A stretch of DNA of 64,000 bases from Erythrobacteraceae bacterium CCH12-C2 (GTDB lineage Bacteria > Pseudomonadota > Alphaproteobacteria > Sphingomonadales > Sphingomonadaceae), in assembly GCA_001556995.1 (NCBI GenBank), contig LSKF01000106.1, forward strand, positions 48,783 to 112,782, given 5' to 3'. A program made the translations under genes and the position numbers. The notes under the pieces are model-generated. The model was not told where the DNA came from. It worked only from the letters and a program-made list of their open reading frames with translations, and ran no database searches. The stretch's first letter is position 1, and each line of letters begins with the position of its first letter. Positions 18,136-26,688 of the stretch are shown here, in pieces.

Positions 18136-20145
18136 ATGAACACAATCCTCATCATCGTCTTCGGCCCGCTGCTCGCCGCCCTGATTGCAGGGCTCGGCAA
18201 CCGTATGCTGGGCAATGTCGCGGCCAAGAGCATCACCACCGGCGCGCTGTTCCTTTCGGCGGGGCTGAGCTGGCCCATCTTCTTGGGCTTCCTCGGCGGG
18301 ACTGAGACCGCGCAGGTCGTGCCGGTGCTCAAGTGGGTCGAGAGCGGCGCGCTGAGTTTCGACTGGGCGCTCAGGGTCGACACGCTGACCGCGATCATGC
18401 TGGTCGTGATCAATTCCGTGTCGGCGCTCGTGCACCTCTATTCGTGGGGGTACATGGAGGAAGACCCGGATCAGCCGCGCTTCTTCAGCTACCTTTCGCT
18501 GTTCACCTTCGCGATGCTGATGCTAGTGACGGCCGACAACCTCGTGCAGATGTTCTTTGGCTGGGAAGGCGTGGGCCTCGCCTCCTATCTGCTGATCGGT
18601 TTCTGGTACAAGAAGCCAAGCGCAGGGGCTGCCGCGATCAAGGCCTTCGTGGTCAACCGCGTGGGTGACTTGGGCTTCATGCTCGGCATCTTCGGCACGT
18701 TCCTGGTGTTCCAGACGACCTCGATCCCCGACATTCTGGCGGCTGCTCCGGCGATGAGCGGATCGACCATCAACTTTGTCGGCATGCGCCTCTATACGAT
18801 GGATATCCTGTGCATCCTCCTCTTCATCGGGGCGATGGGGAAGTCGGCGCAGCTGGGCCTGCACACCTGGCTGCCCGACGCGATGGAGGGGCCGACGCCG
18901 GTGTCGGCGCTTATCCACGCCGCGACCATGGTGACCGCGGGCGTGTTCATGCTGTGTCGTCTTTCGCCGATGTTCGAAACCGCGCCGACCGCGCTGACCA
19001 TCGTCACCATCGTTGGGGCAGCGACCTGCTTCTTCGCCGCCACCATCGGCACAACGCAGTGGGACATCAAGCGGGTGATCGCCTATTCGACCTGCTCGCA
19101 GCTCGGCTACATGTTCTTCGCCGCGGGCGTCGGCGCTTACGGCGCGGCGATGTTCCACCTCTTCACGCATGCCTTCTTCAAGGCGCTGCTGTTCCTTGGC
19201 GCAGGCAGCGTGATCCACGCGATGCACCACGAGCAGGATATGCGTTACTACGGCGGCCTTCGTAAGCACATCCCGCTCACCTTCTGGGCGATGATGATGG
19301 GCACGCTGGCGATTACCGGGGTCGGGATTGTCGATGTGTTCGGCTTTGCGGGCTTCTATTCCAAGGATTCAATCCTCGAGGCGGCCTATGCGCGCGGCAA
19401 CGGGGTGGGGCTCTTTGCCTTCTGGGCTGGCACCATCGCGGCGCTGCTCACCAGCTTCTATTCGTGGCGCCTGATGTTCCTGACCTTCTGGGGCAAGCCG
19501 CGCTGGGAGCAGTCGGAGCATATCCAGCACGCGGTGCATGACGATCATGGCCACGGCCACGATGACCACGCTCACGCGCCGAGCGATGGCACGGCGGGCT
19601 ATCACCCGCACGAAAGCCCGGTCTCGATGCTGATCCCGCTCGGGCTCCTCAGCATTGGCGCGGTGTTCGCGGGCTTCGTGTTCAAGGGCCAGTTCATCGA
19701 CGGCGAGGCCTTCTGGAACGGCGCCATCTATTTCAACGAGAACCTCGTCCACGCGATGCACGGCGTGCCGTGGCCGGTAAAGCTGGCTGCCAGCATCGTG
19801 ATGGTGATCGGTCTCGGCGGGGCCTACCTCGCCTATATCGCCAAGCCCGACATTCCGGCCAAGTTCGTGAGCGCCTTCGGGGCGCTGCACAACTTTGTCT
19901 ATCGCAAGTGGTATTTCGACGAGCTCTATGACGCGCTGTTCGTGAAGCCCGCCTTCGCTTTCGGCCGCGCCTTCTGGAAGCTCGGTGATATCGGCACGAT
20001 CGATCGCTTCGGCCCCAATGGCATCGCCTGGGTGGTCGAGCGCTCCTCGGTCGCCGCCAAGTCGCTCCAGTCGGGCTACCTCTATTCCTACGCGCTGATC
20101 ATGCTGCTCGGGCTGGTCGCCGCTGTCACCTACGTTTTGCTTTAG
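18136..20145 (+). CDS. nuoL: NADH-quinone oxidoreductase subunit L
   Basis: A 669-residue antiporter-like proton-pumping subunit with about 16 transmembrane helices. The quinone-oxidoreductase signature is seen around [16 protein letters not shown] and [20 protein letters not shown], followed by the Lys-bearing [17 protein letters not shown] His/Asp-rich cytoplasmic or periplasmic loop ([14 protein letters not shown] region, about residues 468-485) is unusual and may bind metal. Two TTG codons precede the ATG in frame; the ATG is chosen. Confidence 0.95.
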   Translation: MNTILIIVFGPLLAALIAGLGNRMLGNVAAKSITTGALFLSAGLSWPIFLGFLGGTETAQVVPVLKWVESGALSFDWALRVDTLTAIMLVVINSVSALVHLYSWGYMEEDPDQPRFFSYLSLFTFAMLMLVTADNLVQMFFGWEGVGLASYLLIGFWYKKPSAGAAAIKAFVVNRVGDLGFMLGIFGTFLVFQTTSIPDILAAAPAMSGSTINFVGMRLYTMDILCILLFIGAMGKSAQLGLHTWLPDAMEGPTPVSALIHAATMVTAGVFMLCRLSPMFETAPTALTIVTIVGAATCFFAATIGTTQWDIKRVIAYSTCSQLGYMFFAAGVGAYGAAMFHLFTHAFFKALLFLGAGSVIHAMHHEQDMRYYGGLRKHIPLTFWAMMMGTLAITGVGIVDVFGFAGFYSKDSILEAAYARGNGVGLFAFWAGTIAALLTSFYSWRLMFLTFWGKPRWEQSEHIQHAVHDDHGHGHDDHAHAPSDGTAGYHPHESPVSMLIPLGLLSIGAVFAGFVFKGQFIDGEAFWNGAIYFNENLVHAMHGVPWPVKLAASIVMVIGLGGAYLAYIAKPDIPAKFVSAFGALHNFVYRKWYFDELYDALFVKPAFAFGRAFWKLGDIGTIDRFGPNGIAWVVERSSVAAKSLQSGYLYSYALIMLLGLVAAVTYVLL

Positions 20146-20159
20146 GAGCGCGCTTCGTA

Positions 20160-21725
20160 ATGGAAGGCCTTCCCATCCTGTCGCTCATGATGCTCGTACC
20201 GCTGGCGGGTGCGCTGGCGTGCCTGTTCGCGGGCGCGACCGCAGCCCGCTGGATCGCACTGGGGGCGACGCTTGTCACCTTCGTGCTCGGCATCGTCCTA
20301 TGGGCGAATTACGATATCGGCGGGGCGCAATGGCAGTTCCGCGAGGAAGCGAACCTGTTCGCCAGCTTCCAGTACAAGCTCGGGATCGACGGCATAGCGC
20401 TGATGCTGATCATGCTGAGCGTCTTCCTGATGCCAGTCTGCATTCTGGCCAGCTGGGAATCGGTCACCAAGCGGGTCGGCGAATACATGGCGGCTTTCCT
20501 GTTCATGGAAGTGCTGATGATCGGCACCTTTGCGGCGCAGGACCTGTTCCTGTTCTATGTCTTCTTCGAGGCGGGCCTCATTCCGATGTATCTGATCATC
20601 GGCGTGTGGGGCGGGGACAACCGCATTTACGCGAGCTACAAGTTCTTCCTCTACACCCTGCTGGGTTCAGTGCTGATGCTGATCGCGATGTTCTGGATGG
20701 TGGCGGAAGCCGGCACCTCTGACATCCCGACCCTGATGCAATACAGCTTCCCGCCCGCAGCGCAGACGTGGCTGTGGCTGGCCTTCTTTGCGAGTTTTGC
20801 GGTGAAAGTGCCGATGTGGCCGATGCACACCTGGCTGCCTGATGCGCACGTGCAGGCACCGACCGCAGGGTCGGTGATCCTCGCAGGCGTGCTGCTGAAG
20901 CTGGGCGGTTATGGCTTCATCCGTTTCAGCCTGCCGATGTTCCCTGAGGCTTCGGCGCAGTGGGCGTGGCTGGTGTTCGTGCTTTCGATGGTGGCGGTGG
21001 TCTACACCTCGCTGGTCGCGCTGGTGCAGGACGACATGAAAAAGCTGATTGCCTATTCGTCCGTGGCGCACATGGCGATCGTGACTGTTGGGCTTTTCGC
21101 CTTCAACGAGCAGGGGCTGGAAGGCGCGATGATCGTGATGCTCAGTCACGGGCTCGTATCGGGGGCGTTGTTCCTTTGTGTGGGGGTCATCTACGACCGG
21201 TTGCACACCCGTGAGATCGCGCGTTACGGCGGTCTGGCGACCAACATGCCCTATTACGCGCTGTTCTTCCTGCTGTTCACCATGGCGAGCATCGGCCTGC
21301 CGGGGACCAGCGGATTCGTCGGCGAATTCCTGTCGCTGGCGGGGATCTACCAGACATCGAGCACTGTCGCGCTGATCTGCACCACCGGGATCATTCTGGG
21401 GGCGGCCTATATGTTGTACCTCTACCGCCGGGTCGCCTTCGGCGGTCAGGTGAACGAGGATGCTGCCGCTATGCGCGACATTTCCGCCCGCGAATGGGTG
21501 ATGATGGCGCCCATCGCGGCGGCGGTGATGTGGATGGGCGTCTACCCCGAAAGCTTCCTCGCGCCGATGCGGGCCGACATTGCCGTGCTCGATGCACGCC
21601 TCGCCAGCGCAGCCCCGGCGAGCGATGCCGCGCTGGCAGCAGGCGCACCCCGAGCCGAGGCCGCCAACGCGCTGCCGCATCATGAAAGCGCAGACCATTC
21701 TGGCGCCAAGGAGGGCGCGCACTGA
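20160..21725 (+). CDS. nuoM: NADH-quinone oxidoreductase subunit M
   Basis: A 521-residue antiporter-like proton-pumping subunit, homologous to NuoL and NuoN, with about 14 helices. Motifs include FYVFFEAGLIPMYLIIG with the conserved Glu, MWPMHTWLPDAHVQAPTAGS, and DDMKKLIAYSSVAHM with the pump Lys. An Ala-rich tail of about 40 residues ends the protein. Its stop TGA overlaps the nuoN ATG. Confidence 0.95.
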   Translation: MEGLPILSLMMLVPLAGALACLFAGATAARWIALGATLVTFVLGIVLWANYDIGGAQWQFREEANLFASFQYKLGIDGIALMLIMLSVFLMPVCILASWESVTKRVGEYMAAFLFMEVLMIGTFAAQDLFLFYVFFEAGLIPMYLIIGVWGGDNRIYASYKFFLYTLLGSVLMLIAMFWMVAEAGTSDIPTLMQYSFPPAAQTWLWLAFFASFAVKVPMWPMHTWLPDAHVQAPTAGSVILAGVLLKLGGYGFIRFSLPMFPEASAQWAWLVFVLSMVAVVYTSLVALVQDDMKKLIAYSSVAHMAIVTVGLFAFNEQGLEGAMIVMLSHGLVSGALFLCVGVIYDRLHTREIARYGGLATNMPYYALFFLLFTMASIGLPGTSGFVGEFLSLAGIYQTSSTVALICTTGIILGAAYMLYLYRRVAFGGQVNEDAAAMRDISAREWVMMAPIAAAVMWMGVYPESFLAPMRADIAVLDARLASAAPASDAALAAGAPRAEAANALPHHESADHSGAKEGAH

Positions 21726-23206
21726 TGGATTTCGCCCATTCCTTCGCGCTGATCGCGCCTGAATTGCTGCTGACGGGAGCGGGCCTCGTGCTGCTGCTGG
21801 TCGCCGCCTGGGGCGGGGACAAGGCCGCGCGGCCTATAACCATTGCCGCCGCGGCAGTGCTGTTCGGCGCAGGTTTCCTGCTCGTCCCCGGCCTGCATTT
21901 CGGCACCGACGGCCCTGCGACCTTGGCCTTTGGCGGTTTGCTCAAGATCGACAGCTTTGCGCTTTATGCCAAGGCGCTGGTCTATCTCTCGGCCATCGGC
22001 GCGCTGATCATCGCGCCTGCCTTCTTCAACAGTGCTGCTGCTGGGACAGAACAGGTAATGCGCGCGGAATACCCGGTGCTGATCCTCTTTGCGGCCGTCG
22101 GCATGGGGTTGATGGTATCGGCCAATGATTTCATGAGCCTCTATCTCGGGCTTGAGCTGAACAGCCTCTCAGCCTATGTGTTGGCCGCAATCCTGCGCCG
22201 CGACGTCCGGTCGGGCGAGGCGGGGCTCAAGTATTTCGTGCTCGGCGCGCTCGCCTCGGGGATCCTGCTATACGGCATGAGCCTGCTTTACGGCTTCACC
22301 GGCGGCACCGGCTTTACGGCGGTGCGCGCGGGGCTGACCGGCGAGATGAGCGCCGGAGCGCTGTTCGGGCTAATCTTCGTGCTCTCGGGCCTCGCCTTCA
22401 AGATTAGCGCCGTGCCGTTCCATATGTGGACCCCCGACGTCTACGAAGGTGCGCCGACCCCCGTCACCGCCTTCTTCGCCACCGCCCCCAAGGTCGCCGC
22501 CGTGGCGCTGACCGCCCGCGTCACCTTCGAAGTGTTCGGCGCGCAGGTGGCCGCGTGGCAGCAGATCGTGATGTTCACCGCGCTGGCCTCGATCATTTTC
22601 GGCGCGTTGGGCGCGATTGGGCAGGAGAACCTCAAGCGACTGCTCGCCTATTCGTCGATCAACAATATCGGCTTCATCCTGCTGGGCCTTGCGGTCGCCA
22701 ATGCCGAAGGCGCGTCGGCGATGCTGGTCTATCTGTTCATTTATGTCGCGATGAGCCTTGGCTGCTTCGTCGCGTTGCTGATGTTGCGCGATGATGAGGG
22801 GGGGCTGTTCGAGACCTTTGCCGATATTCGCGGGCTTTCGGTCACGCGGCCCGCGATTGCGGGGGCGCTGCTCGTGTTCATGTTCAGCCTCGCCGGCATC
22901 CCGCCGCTGCTTGGCTTCTACGCCAAGTTCGTGGTGTTCCAGGCGACGGTCGAAGCGGGCCTGGTGGCGTTCGGTGCCATCGCCATCGCGGCGAGCGTGA
23001 TCGGGGCGTTTTATTACATCAAGTTCGTCAAGGTGATGTTCTTTGATCAGCCCGCGGGCGTCGTTACCGGCAAGAGCGGTCCGGCGCATTGGGCGCTGCT
23101 GGGGCTGACCGCGGTGATCATCTCGCCGCTCGGCTATCTGCTCACGCCTTCGCTGACCGATCTGGCTGACAAGGCTGCGGCCTCGCTGTTCCTCGTTACG
23201 GTTTGA
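21725..23206 (+). CDS. nuoN: NADH-quinone oxidoreductase subunit N
   Basis: A 493-residue antiporter-like subunit, the last of the complex I genes. Motifs: LYLGLELNSLSAYVLAAI, PFHMWTPDVYEGAPTPVTAF and ENLKRLLAYSSINNIGF with the conserved Lys. About 14 transmembrane helices. The stop overlaps a TTG used by the following birA, so the operon continues into cofactor genes. Confidence 0.95.
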   Translation: MDFAHSFALIAPELLLTGAGLVLLLVAAWGGDKAARPITIAAAAVLFGAGFLLVPGLHFGTDGPATLAFGGLLKIDSFALYAKALVYLSAIGALIIAPAFFNSAAAGTEQVMRAEYPVLILFAAVGMGLMVSANDFMSLYLGLELNSLSAYVLAAILRRDVRSGEAGLKYFVLGALASGILLYGMSLLYGFTGGTGFTAVRAGLTGEMSAGALFGLIFVLSGLAFKISAVPFHMWTPDVYEGAPTPVTAFFATAPKVAAVALTARVTFEVFGAQVAAWQQIVMFTALASIIFGALGAIGQENLKRLLAYSSINNIGFILLGLAVANAEGASAMLVYLFIYVAMSLGCFVALLMLRDDEGGLFETFADIRGLSVTRPAIAGALLVFMFSLAGIPPLLGFYAKFVVFQATVEAGLVAFGAIAIAASVIGAFYYIKFVKVMFFDQPAGVVTGKSGPAHWALLGLTAVIISPLGYLLTPSLTDLADKAAASLFLVTV

Positions 23207-23913
23207 TCACCTTAGTCGACCAGACCGGCTCGACCAACGCCGACCTAGCTGCCGCAATCCGCAGCGGGGAAGGTTGGGTCGAAGGGCATTGGCTGGTCGC
23301 ACGCCGCCAGACCGCCGGACGCGGACGGCAGGGGCGCGAATGGTATGACGGGGAGGGCAACTTCATGGGCTCGACCGTCGTGCAACTTGCCGAAAGTGGG
23401 CCGCCGCCTGCTTCCCTGAGCTTTGTCGCCGCGCTGGCGGTGCGCGATTCTGCCGCCGCCGCGCTGGGGCGTGATCAAGCTTTGGCGCTTAAATGGCCCA
23501 ATGATGTGCTTTTGGACGGCGGCAAGCTCTCGGGCATCCTGCTGGAGATGGTGCGGGGGCACATCGTCGTGGGGATCGGGGTGAACCTCGCCCATGCGCC
23601 CGATGTGCCGGGGCGCAAGACGGCCGCTCTGGCGGATGCTGCGGTGCCGCCTGCGCTCGAGGATTTCGCCGCCAGCCTCGCCGCTGCGTTTGATCGCAGG
23701 CTAGCAGCGTGGCGCACTTATGGCCTTGGCGCAACGCTTGAGGCGTTTCTGAACAAGTCAATCCATGCTCAGGGCTCGCCGCTCACCGTTCATGACACGG
23801 ACGGTGCGGTGATCTCCGGCACCTTCGCCGGGCTCGAGGAAAGCGACGGCGCGTTACGCCTACGCTTGGCGGATGGCAGCGAACGTGTCATTCGCGCTGG
23901 CGACATTTCCTAG
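23203..23913 (+). CDS. birA: Biotin--[acetyl-CoA-carboxylase] ligase
   Basis: A 236-residue biotin protein ligase that makes biotinyl-AMP and attaches biotin to BCCP and other carboxylases. Motifs: TGSTNADL, the biotinyl-AMP loop [13 protein letters not shown] and [19 protein letters not shown]. It lacks the N-terminal helix-turn-helix of E. coli BirA, so it is a group I ligase without repressor function. The start is a TTG overlapping the nuoN stop; the [12 protein letters not shown] start fits the family and no better codon lies nearby. Confidence 0.9.
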   Translation: MITLVDQTGSTNADLAAAIRSGEGWVEGHWLVARRQTAGRGRQGREWYDGEGNFMGSTVVQLAESGPPPASLSFVAALAVRDSAAAALGRDQALALKWPNDVLLDGGKLSGILLEMVRGHIVVGIGVNLAHAPDVPGRKTAALADAAVPPALEDFAASLAAAFDRRLAAWRTYGLGATLEAFLNKSIHAQGSPLTVHDTDGAVISGTFAGLEESDGALRLRLADGSERVIRAGDIS

Positions 23914-23927
23914 GAAGGACCGCAAAC

Positions 23928-24722
23928 ATGCTGCTTGCCGCCGATGTCGGGAACACCAATGTCGTCTTCGCCCTGTTCGCCCCGGGAGAGGATGGCGCCT
24001 ACACCATCCGCGCCCGCTGGCGGATCGCCACCGATCCGCGCCGCACGGGGGACGAATATGCGGTGTGGCTGCTCCAGCTTCTCAAGATCGAGGAGGTCGA
24101 GCGCACCGACATCACCCAGATTATCGTCGCCTCGGTCGTGCCGCGTGCTGACCATAACCTCACGGTCTTGTGCGAGAAGTATTTCGGCATCACCCCGCTG
24201 TTCGCCGGGCAGGGCGCTGCGCGCTGGCGGTTCGAGATCGACGTGGATCAGCCCAGTTCGCTCGGGGCCGACCGCGCGCTCAACATCCTTGCCGCGCATC
24301 ACAAGTATGGCGGGGACCTGATCATCGTCGACTTCGGCACCGCCACCAAGTTTGAAGCGGTCGACTATACCGGCGCCTACAAGGGCGGATCGATCGCACC
24401 GGGCATCAACCTTTCACTGGATGCGCTGGTGGGCAAGACCGCCAAGCTTCCCCGCATCGCCATCCGCGCGCCGGGCAGCCGCAGCGTGATCGGGCGCAAC
24501 ACCGAAGATCAGATGCTGATCGGTGTGTTTTGGGGCTATGTCGCGATGATGGAAGGCATGGTCGTGCGCATGAAAGCCGAAATCGGCCGCCCGGCTAAGG
24601 TTGTCGCCACCGGCGGGCTCGCCATATTGTTTGATGACGCCACCGACATCTTCGACCACGTCGATGCCGACCTCACCCTTGATGGCCTCGCCATCCTCGC
24701 CCGGCAGGCCGAAACCGCCTGA
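23928..24722 (+). CDS. coaX: Type III pantothenate kinase
   Basis: A 264-residue kinase for the first step of coenzyme A synthesis. It has the acetate/sugar-kinase fold marks of the type III enzyme: N-terminal phosphate loop [13 protein letters not shown], central GADRALN and [12 protein letters not shown]. Type III enzymes are not inhibited by CoA. It begins 14 bases after birA, with AAGGA before the ATG, and the next gene follows after 23 bases. Confidence 0.93.
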   Translation: MLLAADVGNTNVVFALFAPGEDGAYTIRARWRIATDPRRTGDEYAVWLLQLLKIEEVERTDITQIIVASVVPRADHNLTVLCEKYFGITPLFAGQGAARWRFEIDVDQPSSLGADRALNILAAHHKYGGDLIIVDFGTATKFEAVDYTGAYKGGSIAPGINLSLDALVGKTAKLPRIAIRAPGSRSVIGRNTEDQMLIGVFWGYVAMMEGMVVRMKAEIGRPAKVVATGGLAILFDDATDIFDHVDADLTLDGLAILARQAETA

Positions 24723-24745
24723 CTGTTGCCAACGTAAGAGATGTA

Positions 24746-26401
24746 GTGAAAAAAGATTTTACCCCCGAAGATGAACTGCTGTTCCTGGCCCTAGGCGGCT
24801 CCGGGGAGATTGGCATGAACGTCAATCTCTATGGCTGCCAGGGCAAGTGGATCATGGTCGATCTCGGCATGACCTTCTCCGGCACTGAATATCCCGGAGT
24901 CGAGCTGGTCTTCGCCGATCTCGATTTCATCGAGGAGCGCGCCCGGGATTTGATCGGGATCGTGCTGACCCACGCGCATGAGGACCATATCGGCGCGGTG
25001 CCCTACTTTGCGGGCGAACTGGGGGTTCCACTCTACGCCACGCCGTTCACAGCGGATCTGGTGGCGCGCAAGCTTGAGGAGGCAGGCCTGCTCGGCCAGG
25101 TCGAACTCAACATCATCGAGGACGATCACGGCGAGATTGAGCTGGGGCCGTTCACCGTCACTTATCTGCCGCTCGCGCACTCGATTGCCGAGGGTAACGC
25201 CCTGCTGATCGACACTCCGCACGGGCGGATCTTCCATACCGGCGACTGGAAGCTCGACGAAGAACCGATCATCGGTGAGCCCACAACTGAGGCGGAATTG
25301 CGCGAAATTGGTGCGGAAGGCGTGCTTGCGCTGGTGTGCGATTCCACCAATGCCTTCAACCCAGAACCCTCGGGCAGCGAAGGCGCGGTGCACCGCGCGC
25401 TGATGGAAGAGGTCGCACGCCACAAGGGCAAGCGCGTCGTCGTCACCACCTTCGCCAGCAATGTCGCCCGCCTGCAAACGCTGGGCGAAGTCGCGCGCGA
25501 GACCGGGCGGCAGATTTGCGTCGCGGGCCGCTCGCTCGACCGGATTATCGAGGTGGCGCAGGATAATGGCTATCTGGTCGATTTCCCCAAGCCGGTAGAT
25601 TTCGACACCGCCATGGGCTTGCCACGCGGTGAGGTGCTGATCCTCGCCACGGGCGGGCAGGGCGAACCCCGTGCCGCGCTGGGGCGGATGGCGGAGAACA
25701 ATCACCCGATTGAACTCACTGCGGGCGATGTCGTGCTGTTCTCCTCGCGCCAGATTCCTGGCAACGAGATCCCGATTGGCAAGATCCAGAACCAACTCGC
25801 CGCGCGCGGGATCCAGATGGTGACGGACCGGCAGGCCTTCATCCACGTTTCCGGGCACCCGGGGCGGCCGGAGCTGGAGGCGCTTTATGACTGGCTCCAG
25901 CCCGAAATTCTTGTGCCCGTCCACGGCGAGATGCGGCACATGATGGAGCAGGCGCGGATCGGTAAGGCTTGCGGCATTCCGGCGCAGGTGGTGCAGAAGA
26001 ACGGCGACATCGTCCGCCTTGCACCCGGCAAACCGGGCAAGCTTGCCGAGGTGCGCGCGGGCCGCTTGGTGCTCGATGGCGACATCATCACCCCGGCCAA
26101 TGGCGAGGCCATGACCATGCGCCGCCGGATTGCGCAGGATGGCGTGCTGGTGGTGGTGCTCGCCCGCGGGGCGCAGCCGATGATCGAGGCGATTGGGCTG
26201 CCGCTTGATGAAGACCTCCCCGATTTCCTTGAGGAAGCCGCGAGCGATGTGCTCACCGCCATCGGCCGCCTCAAGGGCAAGGATGCGCGCGATCCGGCGG
26301 TGATCAAGGAAACCGCCCGGCTTGCTGCCCGCCGCGCCGCACAGCGCTGGTCAGGCAAGAAGCCGCAGGTGCGGGTGGTAATGCCGGGGGCAGTGGCCTG
26401 A
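24746..26401 (+). CDS. rnj: Ribonuclease J
   Basis: A 551-residue metallo-beta-lactamase/beta-CASP ribonuclease with 5'-3' exo- and endonuclease activity in mRNA decay and rRNA maturation. The zinc motif HAHEDHIGAVPYF lies near residue 75, followed by HTGDWK, CDSTN and the beta-CASP motifs including HVSGHPGR and PVHGEMRHM. The start is a GTG; AAGAG lies about 7 bases ahead. It is the usual neighbour of the nuo-birA-coaX block in sphingomonads. Its stop overlaps the DUF1467 gene. Confidence 0.93.
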   Translation: MKKDFTPEDELLFLALGGSGEIGMNVNLYGCQGKWIMVDLGMTFSGTEYPGVELVFADLDFIEERARDLIGIVLTHAHEDHIGAVPYFAGELGVPLYATPFTADLVARKLEEAGLLGQVELNIIEDDHGEIELGPFTVTYLPLAHSIAEGNALLIDTPHGRIFHTGDWKLDEEPIIGEPTTEAELREIGAEGVLALVCDSTNAFNPEPSGSEGAVHRALMEEVARHKGKRVVVTTFASNVARLQTLGEVARETGRQICVAGRSLDRIIEVAQDNGYLVDFPKPVDFDTAMGLPRGEVLILATGGQGEPRAALGRMAENNHPIELTAGDVVLFSSRQIPGNEIPIGKIQNQLAARGIQMVTDRQAFIHVSGHPGRPELEALYDWLQPEILVPVHGEMRHMMEQARIGKACGIPAQVVQKNGDIVRLAPGKPGKLAEVRAGRLVLDGDIITPANGEAMTMRRRIAQDGVLVVVLARGAQPMIEAIGLPLDEDLPDFLEEAASDVLTAIGRLKGKDARDPAVIKETARLAARRAAQRWSGKKPQVRVVMPGAVA

Positions 26402-26688
26402 TGGCGATCACTTCGATTGCGGCGATCTACTTCCTGTTCTGGGTGATGAGCGCCTTCGTGATGCTGCCCTTTGGCGTGCGCACGGCGGACGAGGCCGGCG
26501 TGCCCAAGGTGCCGGGGCAGGCCGACAGCGCTCCAGTCAATTTCCGTCCGGGCAAGCTGATGCTGCGGGCGACGATCATTGCTGCGGTCTGCACCGCTCT
26601 GTTCGTTGCCAACTACACGCAGGGCTGGATCACGGTCGCAGACATAGACATCCTGCCCAAGCCGCCATCTGCCGCCGCCGAGGGTTAA
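26401..26688 (+). CDS. DUF1467 family membrane protein
   Basis: A 95-residue protein with two transmembrane helices (about 3-24 and 55-78) and the conserved MLPFGVRTADEAG segment that marks DUF1467. Function unknown. It starts on the last base of rnj and is the last gene of the long nuo transcription unit. Its stop overlaps that of the convergent coiled-coil gene by 4 bases. Confidence 0.8.
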   Translation: MAITSIAAIYFLFWVMSAFVMLPFGVRTADEAGVPKVPGQADSAPVNFRPGKLMLRATIIAAVCTALFVANYTQGWITVADIDILPKPPSAAAEG

